Below, in pieces: positions 44,477 through 53,885 of a DNA stretch of 64,000 nucleotides (the first letter of the stretch is position 1; the number at the start of each line of letters is the position of its first letter). Under the pieces are notes generated by a model. The model saw only the letters and a program-made list of their open reading frames with translations. It was not told the DNA's origin and did no database searches. The position numbers were made by a program, and so were the translations under genes. Source of the stretch: Streptomyces sp. MUM 178J (GTDB lineage Bacteria > Actinomycetota > Actinomycetes > Streptomycetales > Streptomycetaceae); assembly GCF_022414575.1 (NCBI RefSeq), contig NZ_JADWYQ010000021.1, forward strand, positions 43,670-107,669, given 5' to 3'.

Positions 44477-45448
44477 TCAGGCCTTGGCGAGGATGTCCAC
44501 GGAGAAGACCAGCGTGGAGTTCTTCGGAATGCCCTGCTGCTCCTGCTCGCCGAAGGCCTGGTCCGGCGGGATGACGAGCAGCACTCGGCTGCCGATCTTC
44601 TTGCCCACAAGCCCGTCCTTGAGGCCCTTGAGCGTGACCTGCTCCAGCGGGAAGGTCTGGGTCTTGCCCAGGTCGTAGGTGCTGTCGAACTTCTTGGCGT
44701 CCTTCCACAGGTAGGCCTCATAGGCCACGATCACCGAGTCCTTGGCGGTGACCTTCTCGCCGTCGCTCTCCAGGATGTAGTTGGAGACCAGCTTCTTCGG
44801 CGGGTCGGTCTTGGGGATGGTGATCTTGGGGGCCTTGCCGTCGGTGTTCACGCCGACCTTGGGAAGAGCGGCGTCGTCCTGGGCCACCTCGGTTCCCGCG
44901 GCGGCCTTGGGGACCGAGGTGGACTTCAGCACGTCCACGACGAACACGAGGGTGGCGTTGGGCTTGATGTCGCCCTGGCCCTGCTCCCCGTAGCCGAGCT
45001 CCGGCGGGATGCCGAGCTCGACCCTGCTGCCGACCTTCTGGCCCTTCAGCCCCTCGTCCCAGCCCTTGATGACCTGGCCGGCGCCCAGGGTGAGCTTGAA
45101 CGGCTCCCCTCGGTCGAAGCTGTTGTCGAAGGGCTCGTCGGAGTCCCACGCCTGGCCGAGATAGTTGACCTCGATGTAGTCGCCTTCCTTGACCTCCGCG
45201 CCGTCGCCCTCGCTGATGACGTCGACCTTGAGCTCCTTGGGCGGGTCGCCCTCACCCTTGGCCAGGGTCGGCTTCTCGCCGAACGCGGCGCCGGCGGTGA
45301 TCGCGGGCAGTCCGTTCTTGGACGGGGCGGAGTCGGAGCTCTTGGCGTCCTTGGACGGGGCGGAGTCGGAGCCCTTGACGTCGCTGCCGCAGGCCGCTGT
45401 CGACAGCAGCAGCAGCGGGACGACGATCAGGCCGGCAAGTCGGCGCAC
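44477..45448 (-). CDS. secreted lipoprotein with two FKBP domains
   Basis: This is a 323-residue protein with a lipoprotein signal (LIVVPLLLLSTAACGS, Cys at the lipobox) and a short Ser/Asp/Lys linker. Two FKBP domains follow. The first (IEVNYLGQAWDSDEPFDNSF, GAGQVIKGWDEGLKGQKVGS, ELGYGEQGQG) keeps the active-site Trp. The second (VIVAYEAYLWKDAKKFDSTY, IPPDQAFGEQEQQG) lacks the GWD segment and is more divergent, so it may be a binding rather than a catalytic domain. Located outside the membrane. Probably co-transcribed with the cytoplasmic FKBP. Confidence 0.92.
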   Translation of the reverse strand: MRRLAGLIVVPLLLLSTAACGSDVKGSDSAPSKDAKSSDSAPSKNGLPAITAGAAFGEKPTLAKGEGDPPKELKVDVISEGDGAEVKEGDYIEVNYLGQAWDSDEPFDNSFDRGEPFKLTLGAGQVIKGWDEGLKGQKVGSRVELGIPPELGYGEQGQGDIKPNATLVFVVDVLKSTSVPKAAAGTEVAQDDAALPKVGVNTDGKAPKITIPKTDPPKKLVSNYILESDGEKVTAKDSVIVAYEAYLWKDAKKFDSTYDLGKTQTFPLEQVTLKGLKDGLVGKKIGSRVLLVIPPDQAFGEQEQQGIPKNSTLVFSVDILAKA

Positions 45449-45573
45449 GTGTTCCTCAGATCTCAGTCGGCGTTTTGGGTGCCCGACACTCTATGGCGTG
45501 CCGAGGGCCCCGCACGAGAAACGCACGGGGCCCGATGGGCGTTCCCTGCCGCCACCCGGCTGACGCGGCGGCC

Positions 45574-46935
45574 CTACATGCCGGCGATCAGCTTTTCCAC
45601 CCGGTCGTCGACCGACCGGAAGGGGTCCTTGCACAGCACGGTCCGCTGCGCCTGGTCATTGAGCTTGAGGTGCACCCAGTCGACGGTGAAGTCCCGGCGC
45701 TGCTCCTGCGCCCTGCGGATGAAGTCGCCGCGCAGCCGTGCGCGGGTGGTCTGCGGGGGCACCGACTTGGCCTCGAAGATCTTGAGGTCGTTGCAGATCC
45801 GGGCCGCCTGCCCCTTGCGTTCCAGGAGGTAGTAGAGGCCACGCTGGCGGTGGATGTCGTGGTAGGCGAGGTCTATCTGGGCGACCCGGGGATGCGACAT
45901 GGTCATGTTGTGCTTGGCGCGGTACCGCTCGAGGAGCTTGTACTTCATCACCCAGTCGATCTCGGTGCCGATCCGGTCGAGATCCTCCGACTCGATGGCC
46001 TCCAGGGCACGGCCCCAGAGCTCTATCACCTGCTCGACCATGCCCGTGCGGATGCCGCGCCGGTCGACGAAGTCCACGGCCTTCTCGTAGTACTCCCGCT
46101 GCACCTCCAGAGCGGACGCCTCGCGTCCGCTGGCCAGGCGCACCTTGCGCTGCCCGGTGATGTCATGGCTCACCTCGCGGATGGCCCGGATGGGGTTCTC
46201 CAGCGTGAGGTCGCGCATCACGGTGCCCGCCTCGATCATGCGCAGCACCAGATCGGTCGCGCCGACCTTGAGCAGCATCGTCGTCTCCGACATGTTCGAG
46301 TCGCCGACGATGACATGGAGGCGGCGGTACCGCTCGGCGTCCGCGTGTGGCTCGTCGCGGGTGTTGATGATCGGGCGGGAGCGGGTGGTGGCGGAGCTGA
46401 CGCCCTCCCAGATGTGCTCGGCGCGCTGGCTGACGCAGTAGACCGCGCCGCGCGGGGTCTGCAGCACCTTGCCCGCGCCGCACAGCAGCTGGCGGGTGAC
46501 GAGGAAGGGGATCAGGATGTCCGCCAGCCGGGAGAACTCGCCGTGGCGCGCCACGAGATAGTTCTCATGGCAGCCATAGGAGTTTCCCGCCGAGTCCGTG
46601 TTGTTCTTGAAGAGATAGACGTCGCCCGCGATTCCCTCCTCGTGCAGACGGCGCTCCGCGTCGACGAGCAGGCCTTCGAGAATGCGCTCGCCGGCCTTGT
46701 CGTGGGTGACCAGCTCGGTCACGTTGTCACACTCTGGAGTGGCGTATTCCGGATGCGAGCCCACGTCGAGATACAACCGGGCGCCATTCCGCAGGAAGAC
46801 ATTGCTGCTGCGGCCCCATGACACGACACGGCGGAAGAGGTACCGCGCCACTTCGTCCGGAGACAGTCGGCGCTGTCCCCTGAACGTGCATGTGACGCCG
46901 TACTCGTTCTCCAGCCCGAAAATGCGGCGGTCCAT
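45574..46935 (-). CDS. pafA: proteasome accessory factor PafA (Pup ligase)
   Basis: PafA is the Pup-protein ligase that joins the C-terminal Glu of deamidated Pup to substrate lysines using ATP. The protein has 453 residues. [20 protein letters not shown] carries the catalytic base region at the start of the carboxylate-amine-ligase/GS-like fold. [40 protein letters not shown] and [19 protein letters not shown] are diagnostic. The length is as in other PafA proteins. It sits nine bases downstream of an MFS gene and away from the dop-pup-prc cluster, as in S. coelicolor. Confidence 0.98.
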   Translation of the reverse strand: MDRRIFGLENEYGVTCTFRGQRRLSPDEVARYLFRRVVSWGRSSNVFLRNGARLYLDVGSHPEYATPECDNVTELVTHDKAGERILEGLLVDAERRLHEEGIAGDVYLFKNNTDSAGNSYGCHENYLVARHGEFSRLADILIPFLVTRQLLCGAGKVLQTPRGAVYCVSQRAEHIWEGVSSATTRSRPIINTRDEPHADAERYRRLHVIVGDSNMSETTMLLKVGATDLVLRMIEAGTVMRDLTLENPIRAIREVSHDITGQRKVRLASGREASALEVQREYYEKAVDFVDRRGIRTGMVEQVIELWGRALEAIESEDLDRIGTEIDWVMKYKLLERYRAKHNMTMSHPRVAQIDLAYHDIHRQRGLYYLLERKGQAARICNDLKIFEAKSVPPQTTRARLRGDFIRRAQEQRRDFTVDWVHLKLNDQAQRTVLCKDPFRSVDDRVEKLIAGM

Positions 46936-46944
46936 GACTGAACA

Positions 46945-48219
46945 TTACGCCTCACAGCCTGAGCTGAAACCGGGTTCGGCCGCCCCGCTGCGATCATTTT
47001 CGGCTGAGCCCGCGAGAGGGCCCGCAGGGTCCCCGGCGGGGGAAGGAGCCGCGAGCACCCGCTGAGTGGCCGTCAGGACCAGCAGCGCGGCGAGACCTCC
47101 GGCGCCGGCGACGGCGAAGCCCCACGCCGTGCCGCCCAGCTCGATGGCCGGTCCGGCCGCGGCCGTGCCGACGGCCGCGCCCACGCCGAAGGTGGTGACC
47201 AGCCAGGAGAAGGCCTCGGTGACCGTGCCGCGCGGGGCGTGGCGGTCGACGACGATGAAGGCGCAGGCGATGGCCGGGGCGAGGAAGAGCCCGGCGACGG
47301 CGGCGAGCCCGGTCATGGCGAGCGGGTCGGGGGTGAGGATCAGCGGGAGATAGCCGAGAGCGAGGAGGGCGACGATGACGCGCAGCCGCCGCTCGGCGGG
47401 GCCCGCCCACTGGCGGGCCCCGTAGTAGACCCCGCCGATCAGTGCGCCGAGGCCGAGCGCGGCCATCAGCCAGCCGTAGACGGCCTCGCCGCCGTGGCCG
47501 TCGGCGTAGGCCACGCCCGCGACGGTGATCGACCCCAGGGCGAGACCGACGAAGAAGAAGGACCCTAGCAGCGCGAGCAGCCCGGGTGAGCGGAGCGCAC
47601 CCAGCCAGTGCGCTTCGCGCGGGGCGCTGCGCCAGGCTCGGGAGGGCTCGGAGAGGACGACCGAGAGGGCGCCGAGCACGCCGACCGCGTTGATGACGAG
47701 CAGGGCGGCGGCGGGTGAGGCGAGCGCCACGAGCAGCGTCACCAGCAGCGGGCCGACGGTGAACATGATCTCCTGCGCGACCGCGTCCATGGCGTACGCC
47801 CGGTGGACGCGCTCCTCGCGCCCGTCGAGCACGCTGGGCCACAGGGCGCGCAGACCGCCCTCCAGGGGAGGAGTGGACAGGCCCGCGAGCGCCGCGGCCG
47901 CGTAGGCGAGCGGGAGCGAGGAGATTCCCGTGAGGGCCAGGAGGAGCATCCCGAGCGCCGAGACGACGGCGGCCGGGAACTGCACTCGGGGCTGTCCGCA
48001 CAGATCCACGGCGCGGCCGAGCAGGGGCTGTCCCACGGCGGTGGCCAGCCCGTATACGGCGGCGAGCGCCCCGGCCAGGGTGTAGCTGCCGCCCTCCGCA
48101 CGGGTGAAGAGCACGATCGCGATATGCCCGGTGGCGTTGGGGAGCCGGCCGACGAGCGTCCCCGCGAGCAGCCTGGCGGCGTGCGGGGCCCTGAGTATGT
48201 CGGCGTACCCGGCGGCCAT
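46945..48219 (-). CDS. MFS transporter
   Basis: This 424-residue major facilitator has about 12 helices and two similar halves. Segments include LLAGTLVGRLPNATGHIAIV, LATAVGQPLLGRAVDLCGQP (motif-A-like region) and GLFLAPAIACAFIVVDRHAP. The substrate is unknown. It starts at ATG 48219 with AAGGG seven bases upstream. Divergent from a LacI-family gene, which is its probable regulator, and only nine bases before pafA, so pafA may be expressed from the same promoter. Confidence 0.88.
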   Translation of the reverse strand: MAAGYADILRAPHAARLLAGTLVGRLPNATGHIAIVLFTRAEGGSYTLAGALAAVYGLATAVGQPLLGRAVDLCGQPRVQFPAAVVSALGMLLLALTGISSLPLAYAAAALAGLSTPPLEGGLRALWPSVLDGREERVHRAYAMDAVAQEIMFTVGPLLVTLLVALASPAAALLVINAVGVLGALSVVLSEPSRAWRSAPREAHWLGALRSPGLLALLGSFFFVGLALGSITVAGVAYADGHGGEAVYGWLMAALGLGALIGGVYYGARQWAGPAERRLRVIVALLALGYLPLILTPDPLAMTGLAAVAGLFLAPAIACAFIVVDRHAPRGTVTEAFSWLVTTFGVGAAVGTAAAGPAIELGGTAWGFAVAGAGGLAALLVLTATQRVLAAPSPAGDPAGPLAGSAENDRSGAAEPGFSSGCEA

Positions 48220-48241
48220 GTGTCGCCCTTCGTCATCGTGT

Positions 48242-48268
48242 TACGTATAACCTACTGGCTCATACGTA
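48242..48268. promoter_or_regulatory. candidate LacI operator between MFS and LacI genes
   Basis: TACGTAT (48242-48248) and ATACGTA (48262-48268) form a perfect inverted repeat with 13 bases between the arms, about 22 bases upstream of the MFS start codon. The AT-rich dyad stands out in GC-rich DNA and is placed to repress the MFS-pafA transcript. Confidence 0.45.
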
Positions 48269-48442
48269 CCATGTCGGCAACCTCGGGGTCCAGTGAGCCG
48301 CCGCCGCAAGCAGGGGCGGGCACGACCGGGCAGACGGGACGCACGACCGGGCAGACCGAACGGACGACCGGGGCGGACGACGGCGGACGTGCCGGACACC
48401 GCGATGAAGACGACGGCGATGAAGACGACAAGGACGGCAGCG

Positions 48443-49462
48443 ATGGCACACCGGCCCACCAGCCGGGACGTGGCGCAGGCCGCGGGGGTCTCACAGGCCA
48501 CGGTGTCGCTGGTCCTCGGGGACAAATGGCGCGGCCGGGTCTCGGAGCGGACCGCGGGTCTGGTGCGGGACACGGCCAGGGAGCTGGGCTACCGCCCGAA
48601 TCTCGCGGCCCGTCATCTGCGGCTTGGACGCACCCGGACGGCGCTTCTCGTGGTGCCCGCGCTGACGAACGAGTTCTTCGCCCGCGTCTACACGGGCGCG
48701 GCGGGCATGGCAGCCGAGCACGGCTTTGGCGTGGTGCTCTACCCCTCGCCGGAGGGTGTGGGGCCGGCGAGGGACCCCTTCGCATCGGCGCGGGCCGCGC
48801 TGGACGGGGTGATCGCCTCGTCCATGGCCGCGCAGACGCTGGGGGCGATCCGTGGCACTGACCTGCCGCTGGTGATGCTCGACAGCGACCCGGACGATCC
48901 GGTCCCGGCGGCGCGGGTGAACGTGGACATCGCGGACGGCATGCGGCAGGTCGCGGCGCATCTGCTGGGCCTGGGCCACCGCCGCTTCGTCCATCTGGCC
49001 TCGGCGGTCCCGTCCTGGACGTTCGAGGTGCGGGCGCGAGCGCTGCGGGAGGCGCTGCGCCAGGTGCCCGGAACATCCCTGCGGACGGTCTCCGCGCCGC
49101 TGAACGCCGATGCGGCACGGGAGGCGGCGGAGCGGGCCCTCACGTCCCCTGAGACGTCCGGCGGCGGGCCTGACGCCACCGCCCTCGTCTGCGACGACGA
49201 CATCCTGGCGGCGGGCGCATGCAAGGCGGTACGGCGGCTGGGGCGGCGGGTCCCGGATGACGTGTCGGTCACCGGCTTCGACGACCTGGCACTGGCGACG
49301 GCGGTGGAGCCGGAGCTGACCACGGTGCGGCTGCCGGCGGAGCGGGTGGGCGAGCAGGGCATGGCCGCGCTGCTCGCCGTGCTCGACGGCCGGAGCTTCG
49401 AGGCTCCCGACCTCCCGGTCAGCCTGATCCCCCGCGCGTCAACGGCCCGGGCACCCCGTTGA
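48443..49462 (+). CDS. LacI-family transcriptional regulator
   Basis: This is a 339-residue protein. The N-terminal HTH and hinge (TSRDVAQAAGVSQATVSLVL, ELGYRPNLAARHLRLGRTRT) are followed by a periplasmic-binding-type sugar domain (LVVPALTNEFFARVYTGAAG, VICDDDILAAG-type segment, SVTGFDDLALATAVEPELTT). It probably controls the divergent MFS gene in response to a carbohydrate-like ligand. The ATG at 48443 follows AAGGA at eight bases; ATG codons at 48404 and 48419 are less likely starts. Confidence 0.93.
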   Translation: MAHRPTSRDVAQAAGVSQATVSLVLGDKWRGRVSERTAGLVRDTARELGYRPNLAARHLRLGRTRTALLVVPALTNEFFARVYTGAAGMAAEHGFGVVLYPSPEGVGPARDPFASARAALDGVIASSMAAQTLGAIRGTDLPLVMLDSDPDDPVPAARVNVDIADGMRQVAAHLLGLGHRRFVHLASAVPSWTFEVRARALREALRQVPGTSLRTVSAPLNADAAREAAERALTSPETSGGGPDATALVCDDDILAAGACKAVRRLGRRVPDDVSVTGFDDLALATAVEPELTTVRLPAERVGEQGMAALLAVLDGRSFEAPDLPVSLIPRASTARAPR

Positions 49463-49579
49463 TCCCCCGACATTCGGGGGCCTTTGCCGCGCACGTCCCC
49501 GAGTTCCCGCCGCCCACCGGCACGACGGGCACGGGCCGCGGGCCCCTGCGCCACAGGCACGGGCGCCCGGGCCCAGCGC

Positions 49580-49611
49580 CACGGGCCCGGGGCGGCGGCC
49601 CCGGGCCCGTG
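49580..49611. terminator. bidirectional terminator between LacI gene and prcA
   Basis: CACGGGCCCGGGGC and GCCCCGGGCCCGTG form a perfect 14-bp stem with a GGCG loop in the 232-bp convergent gap. The rest of that gap is GC-rich and has no gene. Confidence 0.8.
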
Positions 49612-49694
49612 GGGGTCCCACGCGGGTGGAAGGGGCGACCGCCCACGGACGCACGGCGCGAGTGGCCCGCCCGAAGGGCGGGGGCGCCGGGGGA

Positions 49695-50447
49695 TTACTC
49701 CTCCGGTTCCTCGTCGGAAGGCGTGTCCGTGGGGGTGGCCTCCGGCGCTTCCGCCTCCAGCAGCCGCGCCAGCTGACGCCCCACGATCCGCTTGAACTTC
49801 CGCTGCTGCGGGCGGGTCCGGTCCAGCACCGCCACCTCCAGCCGGTCCGCCGGAATTTCCCGCTCCGTGCCGTTGGACTGGTTGGACAGGGCCTGCACCG
49901 CCAGCCTCAGCGCCTCCGCCAGCGACATTCCGTCGCGATGGCGCTGGTCGAGGAAGCTGCTGATCTGCTCCGCGCTGCCGCCGACCGCGACCGAGCCGTG
50001 CTCGTCCACGATCGAGCCGTCGTGCGGCAGCCGGTAGATCTGGTCCCCCTCGGGCGTCTCGCCCACCTCGGCGACGACCAGTTCCACCTCGTACGGCTTC
50101 TCGGCCGCGCTGGAGAAGATCGTGCCCAGCGTCTGGGCGTACACATTGGCCAGCCCGCGGGCGGTCACATCGTCGCGGTCGTATGTATAACCCCGCAGAT
50201 CCGCATAGCGGACCCCGCCGATCCGCAGATTTTCGTACTCGTTGTACTTGCCGGCCGCGGCGAAGCCGATCCGGTCGTAGATCTCGCTGAATTTATGCAG
50301 CGCGCGGGACGGGTTCTCGCCGACGAAGACGATGCCGTCGGCATACTGCATCACGACCAGACTGCGGCCCCGGGCGATGCCCTTCCGGGCGTATTCCGCC
50401 CGGTCCTGCATGGCCTGTGCGGGCGAGACATAGAACGGCGTCGTCAC
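49695..50447 (-). CDS. prcA: proteasome subunit alpha
   Basis: This 250-residue alpha subunit of the 20S core is catalytically inactive and gates the chamber. It starts [20 protein letters not shown], with the alpha-type N-terminal helix and [15 protein letters not shown]. The tail is Glu/Pro-rich ([13 protein letters not shown]) and longer than the fold needs. The GTG start at 50447 lies 36 bases after the prcB stop. The alpha ring binds the ARC ATPase C-terminus. Confidence 0.97.
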   Translation of the reverse strand: MTTPFYVSPAQAMQDRAEYARKGIARGRSLVVMQYADGIVFVGENPSRALHKFSEIYDRIGFAAAGKYNEYENLRIGGVRYADLRGYTYDRDDVTARGLANVYAQTLGTIFSSAAEKPYEVELVVAEVGETPEGDQIYRLPHDGSIVDEHGSVAVGGSAEQISSFLDQRHRDGMSLAEALRLAVQALSNQSNGTEREIPADRLEVAVLDRTRPQQRKFKRIVGRQLARLLEAEAPEATPTDTPSDEEPEE

Positions 50448-50483
50448 CGGCTATCCGTCCCTTTCTGTCAGTGAGGGTGTGGA

Positions 50484-51329
50484 TCAGAGCAGCGCGGCGC
50501 GGGGGCCGTCGGGCTGTTCGAGGCGGCGCTCCAGAATGGAGCGGGCGGTGTCGGAGGACTCCGCTTCGGTGAGCCTGCGGAAGCCCTCGTCGCTGATGAC
50601 GGTGACGATCGGGTAGATGCGCCGCGCCACATCGGGCCCGCCGGTCGCCGAGTCGTCGTCGGCCGCGTCGTAGAGCGCCTGCACCACCAGGGTGATGGCC
50701 TGCTGCTCGGTCAGGTCCTCACGGTAGAGCTTCTTCATCGCGCCGCGGGCGAACAGGGAGCCGGAGCCGGTCGCCGCGTAGCCGTGCTCCTCGGAGCGGC
50801 CGCCTGTGACGTCGTACGAGAAGATGCGGCCCTTCTCCCGGTCGACGTCCCAGCCGGCGAAGAGCGGAACCACGGCCAGGCCCTGCATGGCCATGCCGAG
50901 GTTGCTGCGGATCATCGTGGAGAGGCGGTTGGCCTTGCCCTCCAGGGAGAGTTGGACGCCTTCGACCTTCTCGAAGTGCTCCAGCTCGAGCTGGAAGAGC
51001 TTGACCATCTCGACCGCGAGGCCTGCGGTGCCCGCGATGCCCACGGCCGAGTACTCGTCGGCCGGGAAGACCTTCTCGATGTCGCGCTGGGCGATCATGT
51101 TGCCCATCGTCGCCCTGCGGTCGCCGGCGAGCACCACGCCGCCGGGGAACGTCGCGGCGACGATGGTCGTGCCGTGCGGCGCCTCGACGACGCCCTGCAC
51201 GGGCGGCAGGGAGCGCTTTCCGGGCAGCAGGTCGGGGGCGTGCTCGCCCAGAAAGTCCATGAACGAAGACGAGCCCGGCGTCAGGAAGGCAGCCGGCAGA
51301 CGCCCGGTGCTACGAGTGTTGGCTTCCAC
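50484..51329 (-). CDS. prcB: proteasome subunit beta
   Basis: This 281-residue precursor of the catalytic subunit has a propeptide of about 53 residues ending APHG, and Thr54 (TTIVAATF) becomes the N-terminal nucleophile after autocleavage. Lys in [13 protein letters not shown] active-site surroundings and the [20 protein letters not shown] helix are typical. The GTG at 51329 is preceded by AAGGAAACGC. Its first 49 bases overlap the end of the broken endonuclease-VII gene on the same strand. Confidence 0.97.
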   Translation of the reverse strand: MEANTRSTGRLPAAFLTPGSSSFMDFLGEHAPDLLPGKRSLPPVQGVVEAPHGTTIVAATFPGGVVLAGDRRATMGNMIAQRDIEKVFPADEYSAVGIAGTAGLAVEMVKLFQLELEHFEKVEGVQLSLEGKANRLSTMIRSNLGMAMQGLAVVPLFAGWDVDREKGRIFSYDVTGGRSEEHGYAATGSGSLFARGAMKKLYREDLTEQQAITLVVQALYDAADDDSATGGPDVARRIYPIVTVISDEGFRRLTEAESSDTARSILERRLEQPDGPRAALL

Positions 51330-51770
51330 GCGTTTCCTTCCGAATAGGCGGCAGCCCGACCGACAGTGTCGGGATCGTCTCCCAACTTGCCGATGGCCGA
51401 ATTGCAGTTGAAGCACAGTACGCCACGGACCCTACCCGTCTTACTCCAGTGATCCACATGCTCTGCCGGAGCAGACGGGCAGATCGCGCAGACACCCGCC
51501 AGCGAGAAGATCATCTCGTCCCGCTCGGTCTCCGTGAAACCGCTCGCTCCGCGGCTCGACCTCTCCAAGGCTCCGGCAGGGCATATGCCCGTCGGGCGCC
51601 TCCACGCGCGGCCGGATTCTCTTTCGACAGTGAGCCCGCAACCCGTGACGGGCCGGCCCACTGCCGGCGAAGGCTCCCCGCGGTCTGTGCTCCCCGCACC
51701 GCGGGCAGTGGCTCGGGGCATCACTCCCGATCAACCCCACCCCCTCCGCAAGCCTTCGGTTCGAAGGCAA
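51281..51770 (-). pseudogene. endonuclease-VII/HNH protein gene interrupted by a +1 frameshift
   Basis: Two frames together encode one protein. Reading from 51770 (TTG, just after pup), frame one gives MPSNRRLAEGVGLIGSDA and the zinc knuckle CPRCGEHRPRG plus GLRAHC. Frame two then supplies [36 protein letters not shown] and the end [15 protein letters not shown], the recombination endonuclease VII fold with four Cys and an HNH-type core. The join needs a one-base shift around 51600-51640. The usual DHDH is DHW here, so activity may be altered. It is a mutation, a sequencing error or a programmed shift. A gene of this type lies between pup and prcB in other Streptomyces (recalled). Confidence 0.75.
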
Positions 51771-51777
51771 GGCCGAC

Positions 51778-51996
51778 CTACTGGCCGCCCTTCTGAACGA
51801 AGGACCTCACGAAATCTTCGGCGTTCTCTTCGAGAACATCGTCGATCTCGTCCAGCACCGAGTCGACGTCGTCGCTCAGCTTCTCCTGGCGCTCCTTGAG
51901 GTCCTCCGCAGCCTGCGCGTCCTGCGCCTGCTCCTCGACCTCCTCCGTGGAGCGTGTGGCCTTCTGCTGTCCGCCGCCGGTGTCCTTGGTCGCCAT
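51778..51996 (-). CDS. pup: prokaryotic ubiquitin-like protein Pup
   Basis: This 72-residue intrinsically disordered tag starts MATKDTGGGQQKATRSTEEV and has the conserved coiled region (LKERQEKLSDDVDSVLDEID). It ends in RSFVQKGGQ. The C-terminal Gln is deamidated to Glu by Dop before PafA joins it to substrate lysines. The ATG at 51996 gives the conserved N-terminus; a GTG three codons upstream is in frame. The stop is seven bases before the endonuclease-VII frame. Confidence 0.98.
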   Translation of the reverse strand: MATKDTGGGQQKATRSTEEVEEQAQDAQAAEDLKERQEKLSDDVDSVLDEIDDVLEENAEDFVRSFVQKGGQ

Positions 51997-52047
51997 ATCC
52001 CTCACCCCGCTCGAATCGGCCCGCTCGCTTGGGTCTGTCTGTCAAGA

Positions 52048-52071
52048 TCAGACCCTACAAGGCGGGTCTGA
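52048..52071. promoter_or_regulatory. inverted repeat upstream of pup
   Basis: TCAGACC-N10-GGTCTGA is a perfect seven-base dyad about 52-75 bases upstream of the pup ATG, in the 139-bp gap after dop. It may be an operator or a 5'-UTR hairpin. Confidence 0.4.
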
Positions 52072-52135
52072 CATCGGCCCTGCAGTTGCTACAACATCCG
52101 GGCACCACTCCCATGATTCCCGGACGGGAGGCATT

Positions 52136-53647
52136 TCAGCCGCCGGACAGCACCCGGACCAGGTCCTCCGCGGTGCGGCAGCGGTCCAGCAGCTCTTTGA
52201 CGTGGTTGCGGGTGCCCCGCAGCGGCTCCAGGGTGGGGACCCGCTGCAGAGAGTCACGGCCCGGCAGATCGAAGATCACCGAGTCCCAGGAGGCCGCGGC
52301 CACGTCGTCCGCGTACTGGTCCAGGCAGCGGCCGCGGAAGTAGGCCCGGGTGTCCTCCGGAGGCTGGTTCTCGGCCCGTTCCACATCGCCTTCGGCCAGG
52401 AGGCGCTTCATCTTCCCGCGAGCCGCGAGACGGTTGTACAGGCCCTTCTCGGGGCGTACGTCCGCGTACTGCAGGTCCACCAGGTGCAGCCGGGCGGCGT
52501 CCCAGTCGAGGCCGTCGCGCCTGCGGTAGCCCTCCAGGAGCTCGCGCTTGGCGATCCAGTCGAGCTCTCCCGCGAGGCTCATCGGGTTGTTCTCCAGCCG
52601 GTTGAGGGTGTCCTCCCAGCGGACCAGGACGTCCTTGGTCTGCTCGTCGGCGTCGGCCCCGAAGCGCTCGTCGACGTACTTCCTGGCCAGCTCGAAGTAC
52701 TCCATCTGCAGCTGGACCGCGGTGAGTGTGCGGCCGCTGCGGAGCGTGATCAGACGCCCCAGGTCCGGGTCGTGGGAGATCTGGTGCAGGGTGCGCACCG
52801 GCTGGTCCACGGCGAGGTCGACGGCGATGAAGCCGTCCTCGATCATGGACAGGACCAGGGCGGTCGTGCCCAGCTTGAGGTATGTGGAGGTCTCCGACAG
52901 ATTCGCGTCGCCGATGATCACGTGGAGCCTGCGGTACTTCTCGGCGTCGGAGTGCGGCTCGTCGCGGGTGTTGATGATGGGGCGCTTGAGCGTCGTCTCC
53001 AGGCCGACCTCCACCTCGAAGTAGTCGGCCCGCTGACTGATCTGGAAGCCGTGCTCATGGCCGTCCTGGCCGATTCCGACCCGTCCGGCGCCGGTCACCA
53101 CCTGTCGGGAGACGAAGAACGGCGTCAGATGGCGCACGATGTCCGAGAACGGGGTCTCGCGCTTCATCAGGTAGTTCTCATGCGTCCCGTAGGAGGCGCC
53201 CTTGTTGTCGGTGTTGTTCTTGTAGAGGTGGATCGGCTGGGCGCCCGGAAGCTGGGCGGCGCGCTCCGCGGCCTCGGCCATGATCCGCTCGCCGGCCTTG
53301 TCCCACAGGACCGCGTCCAGCGGATTGGTCACTTCCGGGGAGCTGTACTCCGGATGGGCGTGGTCGACGTACAGCCGGGCGCCATTGGTGAGGATCACAT
53401 TGGCCAGGCCGATGTCCTCGTCCGTGAGCTGGCTGGCATCGGCGGCCTCGCGGGCGAGGTCAAAGCCGCGGGCGTCCCGCAGCGGATTCTCCTCCTCGAA
53501 GTCCCAGCGGGCGCGGCGCGCCCGGTGCATCGCCGCCGCGTAGGCGTTGACGATCTGGGATGAGGTGAGCATGGCATTGGCGTTCGGGTGGCCGGGGACG
53601 GAGATTCCGTACTCCGTCTCGATGCCCATTACTCGCCGTACGGTCAT
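52136..53647 (-). CDS. dop: Pup deamidase/depupylase Dop
   Basis: Dop is a PafA homologue (503 aa) that deamidates the C-terminal Gln of Pup and removes Pup from tagged proteins. Landmarks are [60 protein letters not shown] and [18 protein letters not shown]. The insertion characteristic of Dop follows the first strand ([20 protein letters not shown] region). AAGGAGG lies five bases before the ATG at 53647. Confidence 0.98.
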   Translation of the reverse strand: MTVRRVMGIETEYGISVPGHPNANAMLTSSQIVNAYAAAMHRARRARWDFEEENPLRDARGFDLAREAADASQLTDEDIGLANVILTNGARLYVDHAHPEYSSPEVTNPLDAVLWDKAGERIMAEAAERAAQLPGAQPIHLYKNNTDNKGASYGTHENYLMKRETPFSDIVRHLTPFFVSRQVVTGAGRVGIGQDGHEHGFQISQRADYFEVEVGLETTLKRPIINTRDEPHSDAEKYRRLHVIIGDANLSETSTYLKLGTTALVLSMIEDGFIAVDLAVDQPVRTLHQISHDPDLGRLITLRSGRTLTAVQLQMEYFELARKYVDERFGADADEQTKDVLVRWEDTLNRLENNPMSLAGELDWIAKRELLEGYRRRDGLDWDAARLHLVDLQYADVRPEKGLYNRLAARGKMKRLLAEGDVERAENQPPEDTRAYFRGRCLDQYADDVAAASWDSVIFDLPGRDSLQRVPTLEPLRGTRNHVKELLDRCRTAEDLVRVLSGG

Positions 53648-53840
53648 GCGGCCCTCCTTGCCCGGCGGCGTTCCCCGGTGGGAACGGCGCTCAAGTACCG
53701 CGGTCTCTCCGGTGGCGCAGTGCGGCGCCCGTCCCCGCACTGCGCTACGCGGCGGTACCGACGAGCCTAGAACGCCTCCGCGCTGGCGGGGAGATCAATT
53801 CCGTCAATTGCTCGGGTGTGCCCGGAGCTGTCGGGAAAGC

Positions 53841-53879
53841 ATCCGGCTGCGGATGCCGGGCGGGCATCCGCAGCCGGAT
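53841..53879 (-). terminator. strong hairpin between arc and dop
   Basis: A perfect 17-bp stem (ATCCGGCTGCGGATGCC and its complement) with a five-base loop lies seven bases after the arc stop. It may terminate arc transcription or allow only partial read-through into dop. Confidence 0.8.
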
Positions 53880-53885
53880 TGCGTA

